Source of the DNA: an uncultured Bacteroidales bacterium
GTDB taxonomy: Bacteria; Bacteroidota; Bacteroidia; Bacteroidales; Bacteroidaceae
Assembly: GCA_937916465.1 (NCBI GenBank)
Contig: CALFTK010000061.1
Coordinates: forward strand, 130,147-194,146
DNA length: 64,000 nt
Direction of reading: 5' to 3'
Shown: piece by piece, positions 32,228 through 39,786 of the stretch
Layout: every line of letters begins with the position of its first letter
Position numbering within the stretch: the first letter of the stretch is position 1
Translations under genes and position numbers: made by a program
The notes under the pieces: generated by a model
Told to the model about the DNA's origin: nothing
The model's input: only the letters and a program-made list of their open reading frames with translations
The model's database searches: none

Positions 32228-33379
32228 TTAGTTTTCTGCACAAATTAATCCAAGTTGTTTAATTTTTTCTTTCAGTATATCTATATTATCTGTAAAATAT
32301 GCATCATTTTTTAAAGTAATTGTAAAAGCCGGGAACTCTCTGCGAATGGGATAATCCGCTCTTTGTTGCTCAAAATCAGACGGATTTTCTCTAAAACGAC
32401 TATCATCAGAAAAAATGTTGTAAGTATATAGAATAGCTTCGTCTATAACTGCATCTGTATTTTTGCCTTTCAAGTCTATACAGAAATTCACAGGTTGAGC
32501 TGGTAGGGGAATCTCTGTTACCTTCCAGTCTTTGCATGGCAGATTGAACTTTCTGCCTATTGCCTGAACACTCATCCATGTACCGTTGGCTTTTCCGTCT
32601 AATGAATAGCCTGCTATATGCGGTGTTGCAGTGAAGAGCAGTTCCATAAGTTCTGTATCTATGTCGGGTTCGTTTTCCCAAACGTCAAGTGATGCAGCTT
32701 TTATTTTCTTATTCTGTAATGCTATTTTAAGTGATTTGTTATCAACTACTTCGCCACGCGATGTGTTTATAAGTATCTGGTGTGGTTTAAGCTGTGATAT
32801 TCTTTCCTGGTCAAACAGATGGAATGTTGCATCTTGTCCACTTCTTTGCAGTGGAACGTGGCAGGTTATAATATCACATTTTTCCATTATTTCGTCTAAC
32901 GAAACAAAACCTTCATTTCCCTCTTTGCGTGCGCGTGGAGGGTCATTAAGCAGAACTTTGAGCCCCAGTATTGTGGCAATTTCTGCAACTTTTGAACCTA
33001 CGTTACCAACACCTATTACGCCCAATGTGCAGTTGTGGCGGTCTATATTGAAGCGATTTAATATCTGTACCAATAGCGATGCTATATACTGGCGTACCGA
33101 CCATGAATTGCAACCGGGGGCATTGGTCCATTCTATACCGTTCTGTTCGCACCATTCGGTATCTATATGGTCAAAACCTATGGTTGCGGTTGCTATCATC
33201 TTTACGCTTGAACCTTTTAGTGTGGATTCGTTACACTTTGTACGTGTTCGGGTTATCACTGCATCGGCATCTTTAAGAACTTCTGCTGTTGTATCTTTAC
33301 CCGGCAGATAAACCACATCTGCGTATGGCTCTAAAGCACCCTTCAAAAATGGAATCTTATTGTCACAAACTATCTTCAT
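32228..33379 (-). CDS. pdxB: Erythronate-4-phosphate dehydrogenase
   Basis: This 383-residue D-2-hydroxyacid dehydrogenase of the PdxB type works in pyridoxal phosphate synthesis. It has the NAD motif GVIGVGNVGSKVA near residue 120, then HVPLQRSG, NTSRGEVVD (catalytic Arg), LDVWENEPD (Glu) and TPHIAGYS (His). The C-terminal PdxB dimerisation domain (about 290-380) sets it apart from SerA. It supplies PLP, which the two neighbouring lipid enzymes need, though it is probably a separate unit. A near-consensus -7 box, TATCTTCG, lies at 33403-33410. Confidence 0.92.
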   Translation of the reverse strand: MKIVCDNKIPFLKGALEPYADVVYLPGKDTTAEVLKDADAVITRTRTKCNESTLKGSSVKMIATATIGFDHIDTEWCEQNGIEWTNAPGCNSWSVRQYIASLLVQILNRFNIDRHNCTLGVIGVGNVGSKVAEIATILGLKVLLNDPPRARKEGNEGFVSLDEIMEKCDIITCHVPLQRSGQDATFHLFDQERISQLKPHQILINTSRGEVVDNKSLKIALQNKKIKAASLDVWENEPDIDTELMELLFTATPHIAGYSLDGKANGTWMSVQAIGRKFNLPCKDWKVTEIPLPAQPVNFCIDLKGKNTDAVIDEAILYTYNIFSDDSRFRENPSDFEQQRADYPIRREFPAFTITLKNDAYFTDNIDILKEKIKQLGLICAEN

Positions 33380-33484
33380 ACTATACCTTTTAAATTTTCA
33401 TGCGAAGATAGCGAAAGAGTGGGGAAGATGATTGATAAATGGAATAAGAAATACCTCTTAATTCTCTATTTTGTGCTGATTTTT

Positions 33485-33566
33485 GGAAAAATGTAAAAAA
33501 TAGGGTGTTTTTACTTTGGAAAAATGTAAAAATAGGGGTAATTTTGTATTGGAAAAATGTAGAGCT
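33485..33566 (+). repeat. 33-bp tandem repeats upstream of the DUF4143 ATPase
   Basis: The 11-mer GGAAAAATGTA begins at 33485, 33518 and 33551, exactly 33 bp apart. The first two units also share AATAGGG and a T-rich end; the third runs into the gene start. The period is close to three helical turns, so bound proteins would sit on one face of the DNA. Confidence 0.85.
33515..33546 (+). promoter_or_regulatory. Promoter inside the 33-bp repeats
   Basis: TTTG at 33515-33518 lies 20 bp before TAATTTTG at 33539-33546, a textbook Bacteroidales promoter. Predicted transcription starts near 33553, only about 14 nt before the ATG at 33567. This rules out the upstream TTG start at 33516. Confidence 0.65.
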
Positions 33567-34916
33567 ATGCTTAAAAGGAAAATTTCAGAGTATATAGAGC
33601 ACTTCTATAAAGTAAATAAAGGAGCTTTGTTATTGTCTGGTGCACGTCAGATAGGAAAAACTTATTCTATTAGAAAATTTGCAGAAGAACACTTTAAGAA
33701 TTTTATAGAAATTAACTTTGTGGAAACTCCTGAGGCTGTTGAGATATTTTCAAATGCAAAGGGTAGTGCCGATATATTACTTAGATTATCTGCATTTACA
33801 GATAAACCTCTTGTGGTTGGAGAGACTTTGATATTTTTTGATGAAGTTCAAAAGTGTCCTGAAATAGTTACTGCAATAAAATTTCTTGTTGAAGATGGAA
33901 GGTATCGCTATATAATGAGTGGTTCTCTACTTGGTGTAGAACTTAATAATCTTAGATCTGTACCTGTTGGTTATATGGATATTAAGGATATGTATCCATT
34001 AGATTTAGAAGAATTTATGTGGGCTGTAGGAGTGAATGAAAATGTAATTCTTAAATTAAAAGAGTCTTGGACAAATAATGTACCGGTAGATGAATTCATT
34101 CACAATAAGATGATGGATGTGTTCAGGTTATATTTGATAGTGGGTGGCATGCCTGCAGCAGTTATGTCGTATAAAGATAATAATAATCTTCAAGATGTAA
34201 TGGCCAGCCAAAGAGAGATTATCAAGTTATATAGAAAAGATATTTCGCAATATGATACGCAGAGACAATTGAGAATTAAAGAGGTATTCGATTTGATTCC
34301 ATCCGAATTGAATTCAAAAACAAAAAGATTTTTCATTAAAAGCATTAATGAAAAAGCTCGTGCTGAAGTCTATAAAAATGAATTCTTATGGTTAAAGGAT
34401 GCCGGTGTAGCTATTCCTGTATTCAATATAGAAGAACCAAAGGCACCACTGAAATTAGCAACTTCACGAAATTTGTTCAAACTATTTTCAAATGATGTTG
34501 GATTGCTTGCATGTCAATACTCTGATGGCATTCAACTGAAAATACTTACAGGTGATGATTCCATTAATTATGGCGCAATATATGAGAATGTTGTAGCACA
34601 AGAACTCTTAGCTCATGGATTTGAAGAACAATACTATTATAACAGTAAAAAGATGGGCGAAGTAGATTTTGTTTTAGAACATAATGGTAACGTGTCGCCT
34701 ATAGAAGTTAAATCGGGAAAAGATTATTTAAGGCATCGTGCTTTAAACAATATTTTGGAATGTCAAGAATATACAATTCCAGAGGCCATAGTATTATGTA
34801 ATGATAATTTATCAGTAGTAGGTAAGGTAAAATATGTACCTATATATATGATGATGTTTATATACAAGGAGCAAGTCACTGATGTAAAATTCAAATTAGA
34901 TTTAACCGGTCTATAA
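33567..34916 (+). CDS. AAA+ ATPase with DUF4143 (nuclease-like) C-terminus
   Basis: This 449-residue protein has Walker A in LLSGARQIGKTYS near residue 25 and Walker B in LIFFDEVQKCPEI near 90, with sensor SGSLLG. The C-terminal DUF4143 domain has the PD-(D/E)xK-like pattern EVDFVLEH...PIEVKSGK near 375-395. I start at ATG 33567; the longer reading begins at a TTG inside the promoter repeat and encodes repeat DNA. Such ATPases are abundant and mobile in Bacteroidetes, and their role is unknown; defence or stress control has been suggested by their spread. It stands alone, followed 5 bp later by one copy of a 30-bp direct repeat. Confidence 0.88.
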   Translation: MLKRKISEYIEHFYKVNKGALLLSGARQIGKTYSIRKFAEEHFKNFIEINFVETPEAVEIFSNAKGSADILLRLSAFTDKPLVVGETLIFFDEVQKCPEIVTAIKFLVEDGRYRYIMSGSLLGVELNNLRSVPVGYMDIKDMYPLDLEEFMWAVGVNENVILKLKESWTNNVPVDEFIHNKMMDVFRLYLIVGGMPAAVMSYKDNNNLQDVMASQREIIKLYRKDISQYDTQRQLRIKEVFDLIPSELNSKTKRFFIKSINEKARAEVYKNEFLWLKDAGVAIPVFNIEEPKAPLKLATSRNLFKLFSNDVGLLACQYSDGIQLKILTGDDSINYGAIYENVVAQELLAHGFEEQYYYNSKKMGEVDFVLEHNGNVSPIEVKSGKDYLRHRALNNILECQEYTIPEAIVLCNDNLSVVGKVKYVPIYMMMFIYKEQVTDVKFKLDLTGL

Positions 34917-34920
34917 ATCA

Positions 34921-34950
34921 CTACAGCAACAATGATATGTGCTGGTAAAT
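34921..34950. repeat. 30-bp direct repeat, left copy
   Basis: It matches 36516-36545 at 27 of 30 positions; the last 19 bases (ATGATATGTGCTGGTAAAT) are identical. The two copies lie 1595 bp apart and flank the HicB remnant and the propeller gene. Confidence 0.8.
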
Positions 34951-34961
34951 TGCTAAAAAAC

Positions 34962-35135
34962 TTAAATAGCCATTAGGTCTTGGCCTAATAGTCTAATATA
35001 TTGCTTAATCTGCTCTTTTCGTTGTTCGCTTGGTCGCTTAATTCCATAGATATATTTAGAAAGCAAACTCTTGTGAATACCTATACTACGTGCTACCTCC
35101 GAAACATTCAGTTGTGGAAATCTGTTGAAAAGACC
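34962..35135 (-). pseudogene. 3' remnant of a HicB-type antitoxin (HTH domain)
   Basis: The minus strand encodes 57 codons, from just after a TGA at 35136-35138 to a TAA at 34962-34964, with no start codon near the beginning. The text FNRFPQLNVSEVARSIGI, then SLLSKYIYGIKRPSEQ and LLGQDLMAI, matches the C-terminal HTH half of Bacteroidetes HicB-like antitoxins (NVSEIAR..G...LLRQYA.G...SEQQ). The N-terminal HicB fold and the HicA toxin are missing; the stop of the propeller gene lies 9 bp upstream. It is therefore a decayed fragment left by a deletion or insertion. Confidence 0.7.
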
Positions 35136-35143
35136 TCAAAATA

Positions 35144-36280
35144 TTACGGTAATTCATTTAGAATAGATGGTTTGATTTTAAAATAAAGTAATATTGGATT
35201 GTTGTTGTTTTGTTTCTTCATTGTATCAATAATCTCTTTTCCTAATTTAGATAAACTCTCGGATGTGTCTATTAAATAATCTATTGGTTCTTGTATTATC
35301 AATACGTAATATCCGTTAGCAACATAATCGGGGATTATACGCCTGTTAATACCAGGTATATGAAAACTGAAATTTATATATGAACTATTGTTGTATGCTA
35401 ACATCATATATTGATATTGACTATTAGTTTTTGGTGTATGCCAGAGCGTTGTTAATGAATCAGTTATTATGGGGTAAAAACAGCCTATTTTATAGTCGTT
35501 TCCCAAAAAGAAATTGGTGAAATCTATTTTTTTGTCAATTTTACTAATATCATTGGCATAGATTTCTTTGGGAATGTTATTGTTCTTATATGTTATGTGA
35601 GCGATGTCGTTAATATTCTTGTTTTTGTATTCAATGATTCTATTAGGGCATCCACTGACCGGTATTAAAATAGATGAATCTGTTTGAGTAAATTCATTGC
35701 CGGAAAACCAGAAACTATTTATATATGGAATTTCTTCAATAAGGGAGCTATGTCCATTGTTTATATTAACTATGTATATACCGCACCCATTTTGAAATTT
35801 TTCATCGCAATGGTTAACTGTTAATATTGTACTATCTGATAGTGGATACATGCCTTTAACAAAGCCATCTCTATTTACTGTTCTTACTATATTCATATCA
35901 GGTAGCGAATAAATGTGAAACTTTTCATTTTCACTAGAAATAACAATGGTGTTGTTGTGCGGGTTATATGTGTAGTTGTTGATGTTCATATATTCCCCAG
36001 GTCCTCTGCCAATAGATGCCAATTTGGATATGTATTCATTATTTATAAAATAATAAATCTCCTTGCCATTAGATGATTTGTAAAAAGTTAGGCTATCAAA
36101 AGACATGCCAAATTCAATCTGGTTTATAGGAATGTCAGATTTTAGCGGATATATTGCATATTCTTTAATACAATCTTCTAAAGAACATTCAATATGCTTA
36201 GTGATGTCAAAAGTAGTATGTTGAGGTTTATTATCGCATGATAACAATATTAAAATACACAAAATGGTAGATTTAAACAT
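35144..36280 (-). CDS. Six-bladed beta-propeller lipoprotein (BF3164-like)
   Basis: This 378-residue exported lipoprotein has a short signal and lipobox (ILILLSC). It then shows the family start, with repeated strands and the motif GRGPGEYMNINNYTYNP near residue 95. This is typical of Bacteroidetes 6-bladed propeller proteins of unknown role. An alternative ATG at 36325 adds 15 residues before the signal; I prefer 36280. The gene is clearly richer in A+T, Asn and Ile than its neighbours, and lies between 30-bp direct repeats with a HicB remnant, which suggests acquisition by transfer. Confidence 0.8.
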   Translation of the reverse strand: MFKSTILCILILLSCDNKPQHTTFDITKHIECSLEDCIKEYAIYPLKSDIPINQIEFGMSFDSLTFYKSSNGKEIYYFINNEYISKLASIGRGPGEYMNINNYTYNPHNNTIVISSENEKFHIYSLPDMNIVRTVNRDGFVKGMYPLSDSTILTVNHCDEKFQNGCGIYIVNINNGHSSLIEEIPYINSFWFSGNEFTQTDSSILIPVSGCPNRIIEYKNKNINDIAHITYKNNNIPKEIYANDISKIDKKIDFTNFFLGNDYKIGCFYPIITDSLTTLWHTPKTNSQYQYMMLAYNNSSYINFSFHIPGINRRIIPDYVANGYYVLIIQEPIDYLIDTSESLSKLGKEIIDTMKKQNNNNPILLYFKIKPSILNELP

Positions 36281-36482
36281 CTGTACGAGATGTTTGATTT
36301 TAAAAGAAATACTGTTTTTGTTCATTTTAGTAAATGTTTTTAATAGGTATAAAAAAGCTTTGTGCTTTTACACGCTGTAAAAGTAATATCTTTTATTTTA
36401 ATTGGCAAATAGATTTATTCCATTGCTTTACGCCAGGAGTGTGGAATAACTACAGGCGGTTGAGTGGGTTATGGACTAAGTA

Positions 36483-36525
36483 CAAAAAAAATGTTTCCGC
36501 AGTATAATGGTATTACTACGGAAAC
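36483..36525 (-). terminator. Terminator downstream of the LarA-like gene
   Basis: On the minus strand the stem GTTTCCG/CGGAAAC (with inner AGTA/TACT) is followed by T8 (the A-run at 36483-36490). Its promoter-proximal arm overlaps the right 30-bp direct repeat. Confidence 0.65.
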
Positions 36526-36545
36526 TATGATATGTGCTGGTAAAT
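36516..36545. repeat. 30-bp direct repeat, right copy
   Basis: This is the partner of 34921-34950 (27 of 30 identical). It lies just after the stop of the LarA-like gene and overlaps its terminator hairpin. Confidence 0.8.
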
Positions 36546-36551
36546 ACTTAA

Positions 36552-37826
36552 TTAGTCTTTAAAGCGGTCGGGGTAGGCCCATAAGCCTAAAGCTGGATTA
36601 GATATGTAGAAAATCTCTTCGCCGTTCACGGTGTTCCAGCCATCTTTTAGCTGATTAACGTTGTATTTTTCCATCATTTCAGCGTAAGGAGCATAACCGT
36701 AGTTTACACTCTCTATCTCCTCTTTGGAAATATGGTCACCCGGACAGTATGTTATAGAGAAACGACCTTCGCTTGAACCATGTATCAGGTGTGCTGCTGC
36801 ACCCAGATTCTCTTGAATATCTGCATTCTCTTCTACCGCTTTCAGTATGGCAGGGGTATTGGCATAACCATATTTGCGTATCAGGCTGTCTATGGTCTTG
36901 TCTTCACCAAACTCTTTCAGTGCAGGAGCCAAAACTATAAGTTCTGCTCCGTCTGCCAGTGCCATACGGGTACGATACACGCTCTTGTTGCCTAACCAAG
37001 TGCTGGCAAATTCTTTAGGGTCTAAATATACTATGCACTTTTTTATAGGCTTATCCACCATTATGAAGTTTGTTTCCAACGAAAGTTCTGCTGCTTTTTG
37101 GAAACATTCAAAATCGTCACCAATAAACAGTCCGCGCAGCTTCATTTCTCCATCATCGCCTTTGGAAAGTACTGTCTGAATATAGACTATAGGCAGTTCC
37201 TGTGCGAAGTGTGTGGATGCATACTCCAATATGCTGCGAACCGGTGTTTTAGCTCTACCCATTATACGTTCCATACCGTATATGGCACCTAAATAGTGAC
37301 TTTTGTTAATACCTTCGTTGCCACCGGTTCCTACAAAGATGTTTTTGTTGTAGTTAGCCATACCTATAACTTCGTGAGGTACAACCTGACCTATAGACAA
37401 GATAAGGTCAAACGATTTGTCTAGCAATAGTTTATTCACCTGTGCAGGCCAACTGAAACTGAGTTTGCCTTCTGAAATCTCTTCTACGTACTCTTTGGGT
37501 ACTTCGCCTATTGTGACTACGTCGTTACGCCAATCGTGTATGCGGAATAGTGAATGGGGAATGCTGCCGAACATCATATCCAGTTGTTCGTCGGTCATAG
37601 GGGCGTGAGTTCCCAAAGCCGGCATTATATCTGTCAGTTTATCGCCAAAATAACCATAAATCATTTCGGTGATAGGGCCGGCAAATGAATTCAGCCTGGT
37701 GTGGTCGGGTGGGAGAGCAAGAACTCTGTTCTTTACTCCCATACCATCGAACACCTTATCAAGTATCTCTTTAACCTCCTGCGGAGTTATGATATCGGTT
37801 TTGGAACCGCGTGCATAGTATAACAT
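36552..37826 (-). CDS. LarA-family nickel-dependent racemase/epimerase
   Basis: This 424-residue protein matches the lactate racemase LarA superfamily (former DUF2088). PPDHTRLNS near residue 40 is the substrate-binding motif, ALGTHAPMTDEQL near 70 and GQVVPHEVIG near 145 hold the catalytic-type His residues, and ANYNKNIFVGTGG follows, with a Lys where LarA attaches its pincer cofactor. No larB, larC or larE is nearby, so the cofactor must come from elsewhere. It lies 4 bp after a PfkB sugar kinase gene and presumably shares its operator, so a sugar acid such as gluconate is a more likely substrate than lactate. That is inference. Confidence 0.82.
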   Translation of the reverse strand: MLYYARGSKTDIITPQEVKEILDKVFDGMGVKNRVLALPPDHTRLNSFAGPITEMIYGYFGDKLTDIMPALGTHAPMTDEQLDMMFGSIPHSLFRIHDWRNDVVTIGEVPKEYVEEISEGKLSFSWPAQVNKLLLDKSFDLILSIGQVVPHEVIGMANYNKNIFVGTGGNEGINKSHYLGAIYGMERIMGRAKTPVRSILEYASTHFAQELPIVYIQTVLSKGDDGEMKLRGLFIGDDFECFQKAAELSLETNFIMVDKPIKKCIVYLDPKEFASTWLGNKSVYRTRMALADGAELIVLAPALKEFGEDKTIDSLIRKYGYANTPAILKAVEENADIQENLGAAAHLIHGSSEGRFSITYCPGDHISKEEIESVNYGYAPYAEMMEKYNVNQLKDGWNTVNGEEIFYISNPALGLWAYPDRFKD

Positions 37827-37830
37827 GGCT

Positions 37831-38910
37831 TTATCTCTTTACGCGTGCATTACCTGCCCAAACACTCCAAACCTGTTCTTCGTCGGCAGGCTGAGCATAG
37901 TCTGTAAGGAATGTGGTTGCCAACGCACCGCTTGCCCAACCAAATTGTATCCACTTTTCAGGTTCCCAACCCTTAAGAATAGCATAAAGCATACCGCCTA
38001 CATATCCGTCACCACCACCTATGCGGTCTAAAACGTGAATGTTACGTGGCTCTACTACGTGCCAATTGTCGCCCTCAAGCATAATTGCGCCCCAATTGTG
38101 GCTGTTGGTGTTTTCAACCTGACGTAGTGTTGTGGCAAATACCTGTGCATTAGGATATTGTGCCTTAACACGCTTAATCATCTCTTTAAATCCGTCTATC
38201 TTTGAAGATATGTCTTTACCTCCAGCTTCAGGTCCTTCTATGTCTAAGCAGAGTTGGAAATCCTCTTCGTTACCAATCAATATATCACTGATGCTGCAAA
38301 TTTCAGAGAAGATGTCGTGAAGTTCCTGCTCTCTGCCTTTCCAGAATGATGCACGGTAGTTCAAGTCGAAACTGATACGTGTGCCATATTTTTTTGCAGC
38401 ACGTGCTATCTCAAGACAGAAACGGCTGGTTTCAGGACTTAATGCGCCTATCAATCCTGATAGATGTACTATCTGAACTCCTTCCTGTCCAAATATGCGG
38501 TCTAAGTCAAAATCTTTTACATTAAGTGTGCAACCTACTTCGCCGGCACGGTCATTCCATACGCGAGGACCGCGTGAACCATAACCGCTATCTGCTATGT
38601 TGATTTGATGTCTGTATCCCCAAGGACCACCCTGTGGTACATCTTTACCTTCAAAATCCATTCCACGGCTGCGCAAGTTGCTCTTGATGAACTGTGAAAA
38701 TGGACTTCCTTCAACAAAAGTGGTAAGCACCTTTACCGGTAGACCTAAATATGATGAAATGCTTGCAACGTTGGTCTCTGCGCTTGTAGCCTGCAGATGA
38801 AAAATATCGCTGCTCTGTACCGGTTGACCGTTTTCCGGAGTCACTCTGAGTCCCATACTTGTAGGAACCAATAATGAATACTTACATCCTTGTTTTAATT
38901 CTATGCCCAT
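37831..38910 (-). CDS. PfkB-family kinase, candidate 2-keto-3-deoxygluconate kinase
   Basis: This 359-residue ribokinase-fold enzyme has FDLNYRASFW near residue 160 (substrate/nucleotide region typical of KDG kinases) and the anion-hole motif RIGGGDGYVGGML near 315, where the Asp of GGD is the catalytic base. I start at ATG 38910 (MGIELKQG); the 34-residue extension is low-complexity and crosses the operator. It is upstream of the LarA-like gene by 4 bp. The pair could epimerise a hexonate and feed keto-deoxy acid to glycolysis. KDG is the best guess for its substrate. Confidence 0.82.
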   Translation of the reverse strand: MGIELKQGCKYSLLVPTSMGLRVTPENGQPVQSSDIFHLQATSAETNVASISSYLGLPVKVLTTFVEGSPFSQFIKSNLRSRGMDFEGKDVPQGGPWGYRHQINIADSGYGSRGPRVWNDRAGEVGCTLNVKDFDLDRIFGQEGVQIVHLSGLIGALSPETSRFCLEIARAAKKYGTRISFDLNYRASFWKGREQELHDIFSEICSISDILIGNEEDFQLCLDIEGPEAGGKDISSKIDGFKEMIKRVKAQYPNAQVFATTLRQVENTNSHNWGAIMLEGDNWHVVEPRNIHVLDRIGGGDGYVGGMLYAILKGWEPEKWIQFGWASGALATTFLTDYAQPADEEQVWSVWAGNARVKR

Positions 38911-38954
38911 AATATTTATGTATAAGTAATTGACAATAAATTTATTATAATATA

Positions 38955-38972
38955 TAATCCGAAAACGGATTA
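38955..38972. promoter_or_regulatory. Inverted-repeat operator upstream of the kinase/LarA pair
   Basis: TAATCCG-AAAA-CGGATTA is a perfect 7-bp inverted repeat with a 4-bp spacer, 45 bp before the kinase ATG and 27 bp before the divergent promoter's TTTG. The size suits a LacI- or TetR-like dimer. No regulator gene is adjacent. Confidence 0.6.
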
Positions 38973-38998
38973 CAATCGTTGCAAATTTCGCTTTTTTG

Positions 38999-39030
38999 TT
39001 TGTTACAACCAAATTATCACGTTAATTTTG
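38999..39030 (+). promoter_or_regulatory. Promoter for the orphan ABC ATPase
   Basis: TTTG at 38999-39002 and TAATTTTG at 39023-39030 are 20 bp apart, a textbook match, 25 bp before the start codon. Confidence 0.7.
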
Positions 39031-39054
39031 TGGGGCGAAATAAGATGATATTTA

Positions 39055-39771
39055 ATGATAGAGATTGAAAACCTTTCTATTGGCTATAAGAAACATAAAC
39101 TGTCTAATTCCGGGCCGTTGGCAACGGGGCTTAATGCAGTGTTGCATCAGGGCGCGTTAACGTGTTTGGTGGGCGTTAATGGGGTGGGTAAATCGACACT
39201 TCTCAAAACGTTGTCTGGTTTTGTCAGACCTTTGTCAGGTAGAATATGGATAGAAACAGAAGCAAGCGGGGGGCGTCAATCTCTTTCCGATATGAATGAA
39301 ACGGACAGATCGCGTCTTTTAAGTGTAGTGCTTACAGAACGTGATGATGTATCTCATTTATATGCGTACGATGTGGTAAGTTTTGGCAGAATACCATATT
39401 TAGGACTGTGGGGAAATTTAACAGAAACCGATAAGAAGATAATAGATTCGTCATTTGAAAAGACCGGAATAGTTCATCTTAAGAATTGTTATTTTGATGA
39501 ATTGAGCGATGGTGAACGACAAAAGGTGATGGTTGCCAAGGCTTTGGCACAGCAGACTCCTGTTATATTGCTTGATGAACCATCAGCATTCCTAGACTAT
39601 CCAAGTAAAGAGGATTTAATGAAACTGTTGAAGAATCTGGCTCATTCTGAAAACAAATCAATACTTCTCTCGTCACACGATTTGGATATAATAAGACGAT
39701 TTGCAGATGATTATTGGATAATGGAAAAAAATATGGGAGAAGTTATTCTTAGAACTTCCCCCACATATTGA
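39055..39771 (+). CDS. FecE/BtuD-type ABC transporter ATPase
   Basis: This 238-residue ATPase has Walker A GVNGVGKST (about residues 39-47), the signature ELSDGERQK near 142, Walker B VILLDEPSAFLDY near 160 and the switch His in LSSHD. The spacing and FGRIPYLGLWG segment fit importers of siderophores, heme or cobalamin. No FecD-type permease or binding protein is next to it, so it must partner with distant genes. It has its own promoter, is divergent from the kinase and convergent with the methyltransferase gene. Confidence 0.9.
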   Translation: MIEIENLSIGYKKHKLSNSGPLATGLNAVLHQGALTCLVGVNGVGKSTLLKTLSGFVRPLSGRIWIETEASGGRQSLSDMNETDRSRLLSVVLTERDDVSHLYAYDVVSFGRIPYLGLWGNLTETDKKIIDSSFEKTGIVHLKNCYFDELSDGERQKVMVAKALAQQTPVILLDEPSAFLDYPSKEDLMKLLKNLAHSENKSILLSSHDLDIIRRFADDYWIMEKNMGEVILRTSPTY

Positions 39772-39786
39772 TTCCTTAAATAGTTG

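Noticed and set aside
32631..33311. 226-residue plus-strand reading frame
   Set aside because: It lies antisense inside pdxB, which has all dehydrogenase motifs; composition is Ser/Phe rich as expected for a shadow.
33516..33566. TTG start extending the DUF4143 ATPase by 17 residues
   Set aside because: The added codons are the repeat and promoter sequence itself, and the predicted transcript starts after this TTG.
33485..33566. CRISPR-like 33-bp repeats
   Set aside because: Units are adjacent without spacers and overlap a promoter and gene start.
35001..35186. 61-residue plus-strand reading frame
   Set aside because: It is the antisense of the HicB remnant and propeller end; the minus-strand reading has the recognisable HTH.
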